64,000 bases of DNA from Limnephilus marmoratus (Eukaryota > Arthropoda > Insecta > Trichoptera > Limnephilidae), in NCBI GenBank assembly GCA_917880885.1, contig OU862919.1:11240001-11304000 (forward strand), in the 5' to 3' direction. How positions within the stretch are numbered: position 1 is the stretch's first letter; the number at the start of each line of letters is the position of its first letter. The notes below the pieces were generated by a model that was not told the origin of the DNA, did not search any database, and was given only the letters and a program-made list of their open reading frames with translations. This document shows positions 10,221 to 21,959 of the stretch, piece by piece. Both the position numbers and the translations under genes were made by a program.

Positions 10221-11230
10221 TGATTACTTAAAACTATACTAAAATATTAAGTTTGATAAATATCCGTGTCCCTCCTAAATCCTCTCGACTCCTCCATTTA
10301 ATCCACCATGACAACCATAGCACCAACTATACATATCTTCAGCTCTAATGCGATTTCACCAAATCGTCAATACATTTAAGACCTTTTAAATATTTTCAAA
10401 ACCTCTCCATTCTGCGTTAAAGCAAAAATAATTAGTTGTGAACATAACTGATATGTTTATGTAGGGGTACCCAAAAGAAACCGAGGTGGGCCGAGTTTTC
10501 GTAGTGCCACGTTCTGCTGCTAGGGGGCGTATAGAGCCACCATTCCCGAGTCAGTAAGCCAAACGTCATCGTTAACCCATTGGCCACAAACCCCGGCAGC
10601 CTGCCGGGTGTGCAACTCAGGTACTTAACCACAAACCCCGGCACGCTGACGGGCTAGAGTAGGTCCGCCAAAAAACGGAAAACGAGCTCAACCATGACAT
10701 TTTTTAATAAAATTTTAAATGCCGAACATTCTGTAGGTAATTGATCATTCATTTCGTAGAATTGGCAATAAAATGTTTCTTATGTTTTTTCCCTGATATT
10801 TGTGTTCCAAGTTTTGTGTGCTGCCAGCCGCCATTTAATTTCTTCAAAACTGCGAGTGGTTCTAGGCTTTTGGTAGTGACCCTGAACGTCCCTGATTGCT
10901 TTGAGGACTATCATACCAAATTATTTTGTTACTTATTAGTATACATGTATTCAAAAAACAAAAATTATTATTGTTCGATTTATGAATATTATGTTTTTTT
11001 GTAACTTTTTGAATAAAAATATGGAAAAAAACTTATGAAAAAAGAGAAGGTTATATTTGTATCCTTATTTACACACATTTTTCAAAATTTTACTTTAATT
11101 TTTTCCTTTACCTTAATCGAATATGTAAATAAATTTAAAGAAATTAATTCATTTGAATATATGGTTTAAAAGTTACAATAGATTTAGTACAACAATGCAG
11201 GTTTTCAATTTATGGTACAAAATTAATTCA
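10221..11230. other. No gene; possible transposon end and a small tandem palindrome
   Basis: At 10453-10482 the sequence GTAGGGGTACCCAAAAGAAACC resembles a transposon terminus and could be the left end of the mariner remnant to the right, though this is weak. The motif CCACAAACCCCGGCA occurs at 10584-10598 and 10629-10643, period 45. The first copy runs into a perfect 8-bp palindrome, CCCGGCAG-C-CTGCCGGG. Nothing else recognised. Confidence 0.35.
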
Positions 11231-11239
11231 GTGGTGAAT

Positions 11240-11880
11240 GCCAATTTTTTTGCTCAATAATTCTGTGGCCAATGGGCTAAAGAAGGTTCCGTTCGGTTTG
11301 TGTGATTTTTTTAGTGACAGTTGTTTTGTGTGCTCGTCGTTTTTGCAATGGCTGATTCTCGTGAACAGTGCGTGCCATAAAGTTTCACTTCTAGTTCGGA
11401 AAAACTGGCACAGAAACACTTGAAATGTTAAAATAACCACAGGGTCAGACAGTTAACCGGGCTTTCTACCTGGAAATTTTGAAAAGATTGCGCAACTTGT
11501 TGCGGCGGAAGAGGCCCGATTTGTGGCAGTCGGGCGATTGGTTTTTCCACCACGATAACTCCCCAGCTCACACAGGCCAGTCTATGCGCCAATTTTTGAC
11601 CAAAAATGGCATGACTCCTGTGCCCCATTCCCCTTACTCACCCGATCTTGCCCCCTGTGACTTTTTTTTTTTACCCCGCATGAAAACAGAAATGAAAGGA
11701 AAGCGTTTTGCCGACATTACTGAAGTGAAGGCATCGCAGAAGAAGAATTAAAAAAATGTTTTGAGCAATGGAATAAAAGATTGGACAAGTGTATTAGTGC
11801 CAGTGGAGAGGACTTTGAAGGGGATTGAAGGTTTTTTGTTGTTAAATTAAATATATATAAATTAAAAAAAAAAAATAAGT
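11240..11880 (+). pseudogene. Internally deleted mariner-family transposase remnant
   Basis: The N-terminal start is at 11348 (MADSREQ), followed, with a frameshift, by codons for GKTGTETLEMLK-like residues. The reading then jumps to the C-terminal catalytic half near 11435: FYLEILKRLRNLLRRKRPDLW, HHDNSPAHTGQSM (second catalytic Asp) and PYSPDLAPCDFFFLPRMK (third Asp). This is the mariner D,D34D arrangement. The first catalytic region is deleted and another frameshift lies near 11740, before EQWNKRLDKCI. It is dead. Terminal repeats were not firmly identified. Confidence 0.75.
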
Positions 11881-11884
11881 TCGT

Positions 11885-12740
11885 TCCTTTTATAAAATTA
11901 ATTATGATAAGTTTTTATTGTATTTTTATGTGTTATATCAACGAACTGATATGTTTGTAAATGTTAAATATATGTTTAATAAAAGTATAGAAATATCTGC
12001 AAAGACGCTATGTGTGTTTAAATAAATAAAAAATAATAAATCAGCTCCACAGAGGAAAAAAATCCGTAGGCCTTATGGGATGCTGGGTGGATGTGTTAAC
12101 AATAATTATTGTTTCCACTATTAGTTCAAAATAAGTTCTGGAAGTGTGAATATGTTATCTATATTTTCTAAATATTATATTAGTCTTTAATTCTTGTTTA
12201 GTACAGCCAGCGGCGCGTTCAGCAGGGAATTTAAATGGCGCTATTAAAATTAGCCTTGTATTATTAAAATTACTATAACATTTTGGCGTGTTATTTTTCT
12301 TCTCGTTCGAACGTTATCATTAAAGCGTTCCATAAAACTAAAGCATTTCTCTTTCATGTACATTACCGCCGGGGAAACAAATTTTTTAACTAAACAAAAT
12401 GTGGGGTAAGAGAAGGGTTGTGTTTGGTTTTGGTTAAAAGAAAAGTGTTACTAAAATGCTGTAATTTTAAGTGTAATAAAAACTGATGAAAGGCACGCAG
12501 CTACTGGTGTCAAAAAAGGTAGTCATTATTTTAATAAAAATAACCATGGGCAGTTAACACGCAACAGTGTGCATATTCCTATTAAATTCTTACATTTATT
12601 TCCTGTTATTATCTTTTATACGTCTGTGGCGTGGTACTAATGAACATGTACCTCTTGATTAAATTTTATAATAATTCTGCTACGTATTTCACGTTCACGC
12701 CGTGAAAACTCTAGTTGTATTCACGAAGAATGATTTTTTT
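11885..12740. other. AT-rich sequence, no feature recognised
   Basis: No supported gene or repeat beyond short A/T runs. Confidence 0.5.
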
Positions 12741-12744
12741 AGTA

Positions 12745-13008
12745 ATATCTGCTTAATGACCTTCAAAGCATTTGCAAGGAATGGTGCCAGCCTATATATC
12801 GGATCCATATGTCCGACAAAAATTAAGCGGTAGACAGTTTACTCTAGATGTTACTAATCGTTTAATCGAACTTTCCAAGTCAAATCGAGTCGTTTACTAT
12901 GATCGCTCTTTTCATGTAACTGGCCCGCTCATTTGGAATAAGCTTCCTTCAGCTCTTACTAATACCCAGAATTTGGCTGAATTTAAACGGGCTTTAAAAA
13001 CAAAATAA
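12745..13008 (+). pseudogene. LINE remnant (ORF2 C-terminus)
   Basis: The frame at 12772-13008 gives MVPAYISDPYVRQ and then YYDRSFHVTGPLIWNKLPSA and FKRALKTK, the well-known C-terminal block of Jockey/R1-group LINE proteins. A frameshift separates it from upstream codons (ICLMTFKA) near 12750. RT core is absent. Confidence 0.65.
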
Positions 13009-13317
13009 ATTTAAACATCCTACCATTCATGAATCTTAACTTCTTTTCAATGTACCTACTGTGATAAGTCGTATTCTCCAGTTTCCGGTAATTGTTTGGT
13101 TTTGGTTTCCTCCTCATTTTGCTTAAGTATTTTTTTTTTGAAATAGGCAATTCACTCTAAAGAAATTTCCACTCCTAACGTTCTTATTTCTAATCGTAAA
13201 CTGCTTCCTTTTTTATAATGTGTTTTAATTTTAATGTTTCTGCTTTTTCCTGTACCAGATATATAAAAACACCATTTTTGAAGAAGTGGCAGGTGAACAA
13301 CTTCAGCTGTTCCCAAG

Positions 13318-14100
13318 GTATGGTGGCGTTATATTGATGATGTCTTCGCCATCTGGCCTCATGAAACAGAGAAACTGAACGAATTTCTGAATCATCTTAA
13401 TTCACTCCACAGTAAAATCAAATTCACAATGGAGGTGGAAAACGATGCAGAAATCCTGCCATTTCTAGATGTGGAGGTGATGCAAAAAGAAGATGGTAAT
13501 CTAGGATACGCTGTATATAGAAAACCAACACATACAAATCGGTATCTACATGCCGATTCGCATCACCACCCAGCGCAGAAGAGAGGACTTATCCATACGT
13601 TGGTGACCCGAGTGACCAGAATATGCGAAGAAACAAAAATCGGAGCAGAACTTACTAAGCCGAACGATTCACTGAAGTGCAACGGTTACCCGGCAAGGCA
13701 GACAAGGCAAATCATAATAGCCAAATCTACACCAAACGAAGAAAGTTAAACGAGAGTTAAAAGGCTGCGCTTTCCTGCCTTACGTTCACATGTGACAGAT
13801 AGAATTGCCAGGCGTTGAGAAAAGAATGCATCAAGAATGTCTTCGGTTCAAGACCTATTGAGGTCTGCAAAGACTAAGTTTCCTCTGGAAGCAGATGGAG
13901 TGTATAAGGTCATCTGTTCCGGATGATGGTTTATGAGGGCCAGACAGAGCGGACGATCTCCAAAAGGATAGCAGAACACTTTCGTGCTTGCAAACTTGGC
14001 CACCCTGATAAATCGGCAATCGCTGAGCACTTCTGGGCCATTACTTTGGGTTTGATCCTGAGGTCCTGGGAAGACCCAAAACTTATAGAGCACACCTGAT
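13318..14100 (+). pseudogene. Penelope RT and GIY-YIG endonuclease fragments
   Basis: The longest intact frame (13429-13749) has the PLE RT signatures LPFLDVEVMQ and YRKPTHTNRYLHADSHHHP. The catalytic YIDD precedes it in another frame near 13330. Further on, in shifted frames, LRSAKTKFPLEADGVYKVIC and EGQTERTISKRIAEHF, then KLGHPDKSAIAEHFW, mark a GIY-YIG domain in which GIY has become GVY and YIG has become YEG. At least three frameshifts separate these blocks. The RT would prime at a nick made by the endonuclease; this copy is dead. Confidence 0.75.
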
Positions 14101-14145
14101 TACGGAGACAATTGAAATCTACAACAATCAATTTAATATTAATAG

Positions 14146-14157
14146 AGACGACGGAAT
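14146..14157. repeat. 12-bp target duplication, left copy
   Basis: AGAGACGACGGA; the same 12 bases occur at 14583-14594. In the Penelope piece at 52.86 kb the uninterrupted sequence is present once (AGAGACTACGGA). Confidence 0.75.
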
Positions 14158-14582
14158 TTTTTGTATTTCTTGGGCATTAACTATGTAACAATTTCTAGAA
14201 ATTTTGTTTTTTGAAGAGTTTTATTAAATGTACATTTGTTACTTAAATTTAATTTTTCCGCGACCGGTTGCGCTTTAGAAACGCTCGAAATAAACAAAAA
14301 AATTAAATCTAAAATTAATTTAGTGAATAAAATAATAGCGCCTTGCAAATCTCCTTTACTAACCATGTTTCCGTGTAATATTGACTCCTCCCACCGCTTT
14401 CCCCTTTCCCCCAAAATCATCCCTCCCACTACTCCCACCTAATTAATCTTTGGTACTTGCATTTAATTTTTAAGTTAGTTTTAATTCTGCTCGTGAATGA
14501 TACGGTTGTATCGAAACCGGTCGCGGAAAAATTAAATTTAAGTAACAAATGTACATTTAACAAAACTCTTCAAAAAACAAAA
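14158..14582. mobile_element. 425-bp retroposon-like insert with long inverted repeats
   Basis: Flanked by the 12-bp duplication AGAGACGACGGA and ending in an A-rich stretch (CAAAAAACAAAA), as for a retroposon. Arms at about 14204-14273 and 14507-14576 are inverted copies of each other: GTACATTTGTTACTTAAATT inside one, the complement inside the other, including CGACCGGTT / AACCGGTCG. This could be a foldback element or a copy inverted by twin priming. No coding capacity. Confidence 0.65.
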
Positions 14583-14594
14583 AGAGACGACGGA
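14583..14594. repeat. 12-bp target duplication, right copy
   Basis: AGAGACGACGGA, matching 14146-14157. Confidence 0.75.
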
Positions 14595-15149
14595 GCTAAG
14601 CTCAATAGATCTTGGTATCCGGTAATTGACGGCTACACCAAAGCTAATCGCAAAAAAACAAGTCTAAGTATACAGTAATACCAGCTCGTGGTAAACCATT
14701 TTTATTATACCTTTTTATACCTTTATATTGGCTAAATTCGCTTTAACCATTACAATTCTAATTCTAATATTCTTACCATTGTGATTTCTAATTTTTTAGA
14801 ATTCGTTAAAAGGTGGAGCCACTTCCCTCGGCAACTCTCAAAGGGACGTGCCTCTGGCTAGCATAAATTCCACGATTTTCTATTCCGCTCTGCGGCAATG
14901 ACGCCACTGCTTGTCACGGTTATTTTGAACCGGTGACTGTAGAGGAGCTGGCGACACGGTATCGCTTCCAAGTAAATTAGCACACATTTCACCACTAAAA
15001 ATTACACATCTACCGGATCTGCCCTGATGGTAGGCACTACAACGCTCTCCGAAACGTTGGCTAAAGAAGGAGGTAGCGCAACACGGCATAACACCCCAAA
15101 AATAAATAACGAAATTACTTTTGGCCGTGAAAATCTCGTATCAATGACG

Positions 15150-16040
15150 TATCAAATGTATCTTCGTTAAATAAAAAAGTAGAGTCTTAACGTTTGCGGT
15201 AAAGGAGGAAACCAAATTTTTCCTTATAATGCTTGGGAAAGTGGTGGGGTCCTCTCCAATGTAGGGTGGATCTAACAGGGCACACGTAGAAGAACAAGAT
15301 ACTAATGCACACTTGAAGTGAAATAACACAAAATTACGTTATTATTATTATGTCCCACTTTCCAAACTCGAAGCTCTTTTCCACAGAATGAAAACATCTA
15401 AATTTATAAACGCAATGAAATCAACAGATGTGGTCTCTAAGGAAGTCTCGTAATGACAATAAATTTCACAGTACCGGTACTCTCAGGTACCTACACATAG
15501 CAACTATCAAGGAAGCAGCAATTTTCTCACGTCTTACGACTTGCGACATACTTTTAGTTGGGTTAAAATCAGAGGATCTTAAACTTTGTTGCACCGCAAC
15601 CCAGTTTCATAATCACTAATTTTAATGAAAAGTTTTGTGAGAGTAGTTATCGTAGTGAAGAAATTACAGTTTTCCACATTTTTTTTCTAATGGTTTTCAT
15701 GAGTTTAATTTTGGACATATAAATTACAGTAAGTATGCAAAAAGTTTTGGCGCAGTCCCGAAAAGTTATATTTTTATCAATGCTTACAAAATAAAAAAAC
15801 AATGAAAAAACGTACCTACTTAGTCTTCGTTCTGAGGCAGAGATAATATGTAAATTTAAGAAAGATGGAATTTTTCGTAATGTTTTTTTAAACGTGGTTA
15901 TTGATTGATACCTTTACCTTATACATTTTTTATTAAAAAAAAAAAATTCGAAGTTAAAATCTCGTAAAAAAAAAGATTTTAGTGTTGATAACGAAAATGG
16001 TGACCGGAGAACTTAGAATCACGCAACTTCAACACCTTCA
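15150..16040. other. No feature recognised
   Basis: AT-rich; short open frames at 15141-15329 and 15428-15619 show no motif. Confidence 0.5.
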
Positions 16041-16054
16041 AAATGTCATTAAAA

Positions 16055-16415
16055 TTATGAAAAAAGTGCGTAATTCACACGCGGTAGAAGTGTAACTAGA
16101 AAGTTGCTAGATGTCGCTTTCTTTTCTTTTGCCTATATTTTAAAAGTGGTTTAAATATTGGATATTGATTTCACAAAATAAAAATGTTTTTTTTGTATTT
16201 CGTTGAATTCGAACCCCCGTTCGCATGATGTCTGTCTCTCTGGCCGCTGAGACTTGTCAGGCACCTTGCCAACTACGCTATAGAAGGCACGCGCCGAGGT
16301 GCGAATTTACAGCATTATATTAGAACCGAGTATTTGTGTAGAACTGAGTTGTGACGCATTTCCGTTTCACCCGAATTTCAAGTCACTAACGACTCTAAAG
16401 AAGTTTCACTTCAAA
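16055..16415 (-). repeat. MITE-like repeat B, diverged copy
   Basis: Starts near CGCGGTAGAAGTGTAACT (16079) and ends near TAAAGAAGTTTCACTTC (16396-16412). The same ends border copies at 45.4 and 53.7 kb. The central part here is a tRNA-like stretch rather than the usual sequence, so it may hold an insertion. Confidence 0.5.
16205..16300 (-). repeat. tRNA-like sequence (probable SINE head)
   Basis: On the minus strand: A-box-like TATAGCGTAGTTGGCAAGG and B-box GGGGGTTCGAATTC about 60 bases on. Spacing is longer than in a normal tRNA, so a degraded tRNA-derived SINE is more likely than a gene. Confidence 0.4.
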
Positions 16416-16419
16416 AAGT

Positions 16420-17790
16420 AATTGATTGAATATGTTACGTTAGGTTATGTTATGGGCTATTTAAAAAAAATGTCTTTTAATGACTTTTGTTGAAATGCTA
16501 CTTTGTTGAGTCGTCTTGGAACCGACGAAAAATACCTATTTTAATTCAGTTCTTTTGGTGTCAGCTGCCAACTTTGGATAAATGAAATTATTTATGAAAA
16601 AAGCAAGCTAATTGTAAGAAATATTAATTTTTTTAGTTAATTTCTTGATTCTCTGAAAATCGGTTCACAACTCCGATGTTTCGAACATGTGGTATAAAGC
16701 CGATGTGAGTAACCAAGTGAAAAATACCGAGGCAGAGCAAAACAACTTAAAGCCATTTCCTGAGAGTCTGAACTAGAGCCTTTTCTTCGCTGCTTACTTT
16801 CATTCCGAGTCCTTCTTTTGCCCAGTAAGACGGGCGTAGTTGGGGGGTAGTTGGTTATGTAGTTGGGGGTAGTTTTAGGTGGTAAAGTGCACCGGTGTTC
16901 TATTTAAACCAGAAGTATCCCCACTAAGCCGTGGTTTACGCCTGGTTTAAACAACCCGTGAAGTTAAAAGTTTGCAAATAGTTGAGCTTCCGTACTGTCG
17001 ATGTATTGTCTCATTCTTGAAAGGTTTTCATGGAGAATGTGTAAAATTTGTAGCTCTTTTCTTATCACAATGTGGTCCATAAATACTTTATTGTTTTCCA
17101 TATCATTTTAGTATGTAAGAATATCCTCTAAGTATAATATATTTTTAAAGCAAATCCGTATATGCATATATACTTTTATGTATTTATACCCACTTATATT
17201 TTTTATGCTCCTCTGGAAAGTAAGTATCAAAGAGTGGTGAGTGGATGATGCAGAGAATCGATGATAACAACACTCTCAAATTAGTGATGAGCGCCTGGAA
17301 ATAAAAATATTCCTCGGCTTAATTTGAATTTCCCAAAAACGGGATTTTTTATAAAGAAAATTGTTCTGAATGAAGTTGTCTTTTTTTATGAAAATGCATT
17401 ATATTTAAAGTGTTAAAAACGACAGTAAAATTACTTTTCCGATATGTCCAAAAATAACGAAGGTAAGAGCTTTTAAAGTGATCTCGGGCAAAACCTACAC
17501 AATCGTGTCTCGTGACGTTGCATTCGTCGACTTCTTCGTTAGACGCCTATTTTATAAATATTATTCATCATCGTTTGATTTCATTTTATTTGTTTTTATT
17601 ATTGCAAATTTTTTAAAATTTCATTTTACTTGACTGCAATCATCAAAGCAGTGTGTAAGTCTCTGGAAAGGTAACGTTTTTAATGTACCGCAATGGGCTA
17701 ACCATTCGACTTTTTGACGAACATTTTCCAAATTATATTCTTTTTTCATTTAGTTTTTATTATTTTTAATTTAAATTGTAAAATATAGAA
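16420..17790. other. AT-rich sequence, no feature recognised
   Basis: No supported gene; nothing beyond simple A/T runs. Confidence 0.5.
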
Positions 17791-17793
17791 TAA

Positions 17794-18292
17794 CTAGCGA
17801 GTACCCGGCATGCTTTGCAATGCCAATTAAAGAAAGGGTGGCTGTTTTTTTTTGTGTTTACTGAAATGTTCTCGTATACACTATTTTTTTTTTGTTTTTC
17901 CGTCCATCCTCCCGCGTTTCCCTCCACCTTCCCCGCCTTCCTCCTTCCCGCGAATATATCCCTCATTTCTCTTCCCCATCCTGGAATCCCCACCTCCTTC
18001 TTTCCATCCTCCCGCGTTTCCTTCCACCTTCCCCGCCTTCCTCCTTCCCGCGAGTCTATCCCTCATTCCTCTTCCCCATCCTGGAATCCCCACCCCCTCC
18101 CTCCTTCTTTCTTGCCGCTAAACTATATAAAATACACACATCTTTCAAACAACTCACTTTGTAAAAATTCAATTTAGAATTGTAATTGTAGAAACCTTCG
18201 CTAGCGTGCGCATAACAACTCACCAAAGTTTCATCGCAATCGGATTGGCAAACGGAGAAACATAATTTTTTTATATACATTTATAAAGAAGA
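17794..18292 (-). mobile_element. Non-autonomous Helitron
   Basis: On the minus strand the 3' end reads GGCATTGCAAAGCATGCC (a hairpin), about ten bases, then CTAG, followed by host T (17793). The 5' end near 18290 reads TCTTCTTTATAAATG. These are Helitron hallmarks. Within it, 17903-18092 is a 100-bp direct repeat in about two copies, pyrimidine-rich on plus and purine-rich on the element's own strand. No Rep/helicase frame. Same family as 24.7 and 46.3 kb. Confidence 0.65.
17903..18092. repeat. Two tandem copies of a 100-bp C/T-rich unit
   Basis: TCCATCCTCCCGCGTTTCC starts at 17903 and again at 18003; both units end in CATCCTGGAATCCCCAC. Confidence 0.85.
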
Positions 18293-18315
18293 GGTTTGAA
18301 TTTAAATAACATAGT

Positions 18316-20865
18316 TTTTATTTATTTATTTATTTATTTATTTAACGCCCAATGGGCTTTTACATTTTGGTAGTACAAATGATTCATGACAGATTATTTA
18401 ACATATACAGAATAATAAAAATAAAATTTGATAAAAAAGCACACAAGTCATAAAAATACAAAAATACAGGGTTTTCAGAAAAACAGGTTTAGGAATAGTT
18501 TTGGAATAATAAGTTTTTTAAAAGATCAACAAATTTCGCCAAGTTTATGTCAAATATGTCAATATCACTTAAGTACTGATTTCCCATAGTGTGAAATCGT
18601 TGTATTGGAGAGTGGGCAATGTAGTTCCGCTTATGAATGCTACAGTAGAATAGTGTATTTTGTCGTGTAGTTACTGTCGGTATTCGTAAGTTTATGAGTT
18701 GCAGTAGTTCGCAACAGTCATATTTAGAGTTAAGTATTTTGAATAAAAATGTTAAGTCGTTTATTTTACGTCTGTCTTCTAGTGTGTGTATTTTTAAAAC
18801 ATTTAATAATAAATTATATTTCAAGTCTTCTAGTGGGATATTTAATTTAAAATTTATAAAACGCAGAAATTTTTTTTTGTATTCGCTCAATGTTATTAAT
18901 GTGAATTTTGTAAGATGGAGACCAAACTACCGAGTTATATTCCATTAGACTTCTAACTAGAGATACATATAATAATTTAATGACTTGTATGGAATTAAAG
19001 TTTTTGGTTGTTCTTAGTACGAAGCCTAGTGTTTTCATACCTTTGTTTACAATTTGGTGGATATGATTAGCGAAACTTAGTTTTTCATCCAAAATAATTC
19101 CAAGATCTCTCATTTCCGTGACTCTTTCTAAAGCTGTGTTATTGATGGAATATTCGAATAAAACAGGATTTTTATTTCTGAAGAAAGTCAAAGTTTTGCA
19201 CTTTTCTACATTTAAGAATAAATTATTTTGAACGCACCAATCTTTAAACATACTAATATTTGACTGAAGTATATGGCAATGATTTACATCAGTTATTTTC
19301 TTGTATAGCTTGATGTCATCAGCAAAGAGCAATACCTCGACATCGTTGAAGCAATTGGTTATATCATTGATGAAAATGAGGAACAAAACCGGGCCAAGGT
19401 GACTACCTTGTGGTAGGCCACTAGTAGCCCAGAAAGCTTTCGACATCCATGATTTTATTTTCACAAACAGTTTACGATTTAATAAATAGCTAGTAAACCA
19501 TTTTAGCATGTTATCCCTTATTCCTAGAGCAAATAGTTTTTGGATTAGTAGTTTATGGGATACTTTGTCAAATGCCTTCGAAAAGTCTGTATATATGCAG
19601 TCGACTTGTTTATTTTCTGCAAAAGATTGTATTATGAAATTTTGAAATATTGTTAAATTAGTTGCGGTAGATCTACCTTTGATAAAACCGTGCTGTTTTT
19701 GGTCAATTAATTTTATTAATTTGGGATAGATTTCATCAAGGACCAGTGATTCAAAAAGCTTAGGTAGTACTGACTGTATACAAATGGGGCGATAATTGGC
19801 TATATTAGTGTCGTCTCCTTTTTTGTAGATAGGTGTAATGAAGCTAGATTTCCAGCGGTCTGGAAAGTGTCCAAGGGTCAAGAGACGGTTGAATAATAAT
19901 GTGAGTGGTTTAGATAATGTATTAGAGCATTTTTTGAGGAATATTGGTGGAATGTTGTCTGGGCCAGTGGATTTGTCAGTGTCTAAGGAAAGTAATTTCT
20001 GTTCGCATTGTTTTTGTGTGATATGGCAATGCGTTAAGTGTGTAGTCTTGCTAAATTTGTAATCAGGTATTTTGTCATCTGGGGTTTCTTCATCATAAAC
20101 ATTTTTGAAGAAATCCGAAAAAAGGTTTACAATGTCCTGTGTATTGTTTACACTGGTTCCGTTCATTTGCATTATTGGCGGGTATTCTGTGTTTTCATTG
20201 TTTATTTTTTTAAGAAATTTCCAAAGATTTTTGGATTTAAAGGCAGTCTCCTCGATAGAGGTTATATACTTTTTGTAACATTTTTTGGAAAGATCTTTAC
20301 ATTTTTTCCTGGTTTCGCTAAAGATTATATAATCACTTATGGATTTGCTGTGTTTGAATTTTTTGTGTTGACTCTTTTTTTGCTGAAGAGAGGCAGTAAG
20401 CTCTGGTGAGAACCAAACCGGGTAGGTATAGTTTCTCGGTGTATAAAAAGGTACATAGGATTCAATAGTATTAGAAAAGTTTAAATAAAGTTGGTCTATA
20501 GATTCATCAATGTTTTCATCGGATAAAAAAGACCAGTCTGTATTTGAGAGATCGCTGTTAATGGAGTCGAAGTCGGCTCGTTTAAAGTTTAGGACTCTTT
20601 GTACAGGTATTCTTTCATTATCGCATTTAATATTTAATTTAATGTATAGGGGAGGGTGGTGATTATCTATTGGTAGGAGTGGGTCATTTGAGAGTTCTAC
20701 AGATATTTTAGGATAGTTTGATAAAGCTAAGTCTAATAAGCGATTGTTATTATTATATATAAAATTATGTTGGTGAAAGTTTAGAAAGTTTACCATGTCC
20801 AAAACTTCACGTGCACGATCGTTTTCACTTTCGTTTGTGATGAGACCAGTAGCAAAAACATATTT
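18316..20865 (-). mobile_element. LINE of the Jockey/CR1 group, 5'-truncated
   Basis: About 2.55 kb on the minus strand. It begins inside the endonuclease domain near 20865, carries the whole RT, and ends with a (TTTA)n tract at 18316-18343, that is a (TAAA)n tail. Just before the tail lies a 3' hairpin GCCC-ATT-GGGC (18347-18357). One frameshift near 18870 breaks the frame. Related remnants end in a similar way at 46.9 kb. Confidence 0.85.
18489..20865 (-). pseudogene. LINE endonuclease remnant and reverse transcriptase, one frameshift
   Basis: The main frame (to 18847) has about 651 codons from a TTG at 20802, but in-frame codons continue to about 20865 without an ATG. It opens with the end of an AP-type endonuclease (DNHHPPLYIKL, the usual SDH position). 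RT follows with DKSTGPDNIPP, NYRPICIQS, YTDFSKAFDKVSHK, GLPQGSHLGPVLFLIFIND and the active site LFADDIKLY near 19320. The last 133 codons (18489-18890) are in another frame; the shift falls at a T-run near 18870. There they give KFLRFINFKL and LFKILNSKYDCCELLQL. Apart from truncation and this shift the frame is well preserved. Confidence 0.85.
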
Positions 20866-20869
20866 TTAT

Positions 20870-21530
20870 TCAAATTTTGAGTGCTAAATCGTAACTGTAT
20901 CTAACATTGCACTACTTTTTAGAGATAATTTCACTTTTCAACACCAAATACATAACTATAATTGAAAAAAAAATATATGTTTTCTTTAACATCGCGAAGT
21001 AAAAGAAATCAATTGACAATTAAATTACTTATATTTTTGACCTAAGTTAGACAATCAGTTGGATAAAAGCTCCAAAACCATTACAAACTATACTACAAAT
21101 TAAAAATTCTACAAAACGCAGAGTGGTTAATAGGTATATCAAAAACAAAAGAGCTTAACGACTAAACACGAACACCACTAAGTTGACACGTGACGGTTAT
21201 AATATACTAACGGTGGAAGCATTCAAAAGATACGGGTAGATTTGCATTTTATGCTCGTCATTTTGACGAATGTTAGCTATGCAGGGTTAAACTAATTTAC
21301 CAATTAACACTTTCAGCACGTATAAACTGGACTGTTCTGTATCATTGTAAAGTCAATAGCAGTGAATTAAACAATAAATGTAATTTTGACGAGCCATATT
21401 CTTAATCATGACGAACTGCTGAGTACAATAACTAAAGTTAATTTAAATACCTCACCGAATTCATCGTTACTGCTTGTCATTTCTTACATTATCGTCAGTT
21501 TACTTTGAGAAGTCATATTGCAATTTGTAA
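20870..21530. other. AT-rich sequence, no feature recognised
   Basis: No motif-bearing frame or repeat recognised. Confidence 0.5.
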
Positions 21531-21890
21531 TTTTGGCGGGTATGGGTAGCGCCGCCTCGGAAACCAACATTTATTGGATAACCAACACCTCCGCCATAGG
21601 TCTCCTAAGTGGTTCGCAGGATTGCCCGAGTTCAAGGGGTGAGATTTGTGTGGGTCTTGGCGGCGAATACATATGCCTACTTGCTACGTGGCAGGCCAGA
21701 TCGGGAGAGACTGGTTGAAGGATATCATTTGGCCACTCCAGTAGGACTCTCCCGAGCCAACGTCCTGCGCCACGGTTAGAGGGATGGATTCATACATCCG
21801 TCACTCCTGGACACACTGACCCCCAGATTCCTAACCACCCCTCATACCTTACCCTTCCTAGAACTTCCTCTTCTTTCTTTTCTTTAAAAG
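21531..21890. repeat. SINE-like repeat R1, better preserved copy
   Basis: Shares GTGGCAGGCCAGATCGGGAG and CACTGACCCCCAGATTCC with the copy at 6.9 kb, and GATTCATACATCCGTCACTCCT with the copy at 9.4 kb. No coding capacity. Confidence 0.6.
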
Positions 21891-21959
21891 ACCCTTCACA
21901 AAAAAAATAACAATGAATACAAAATTTAAAAAAAATGCAGCTTTTTGGAAGTGGGATAA

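Larger units (their letters stand above)
13271..15145 (+). mobile_element. Penelope-like element, degenerate and 5'-truncated
   Basis: Order is RT, GIY-YIG endonuclease, 3' tail. RT begins near 13310 with WRYIDDVFAIW. Endonuclease codons lie near 13855-14095, and the frame ends with WYPVIDGYTKANRK near 14615. The 3' part carries the Penelope-type sequence CCTGATGGTAGGCACTAC ... CGAAACGTTGGCTAAAG at 15024-15066. It ends near TTTTGGCCGTGAAAATCTCG at 15120-15140. A 425-bp insert interrupts it at 14158-14582. Frameshifts and stops make it non-functional. Pieces of the same family occur at 48.6 kb and 52.7 kb. Confidence 0.8.
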
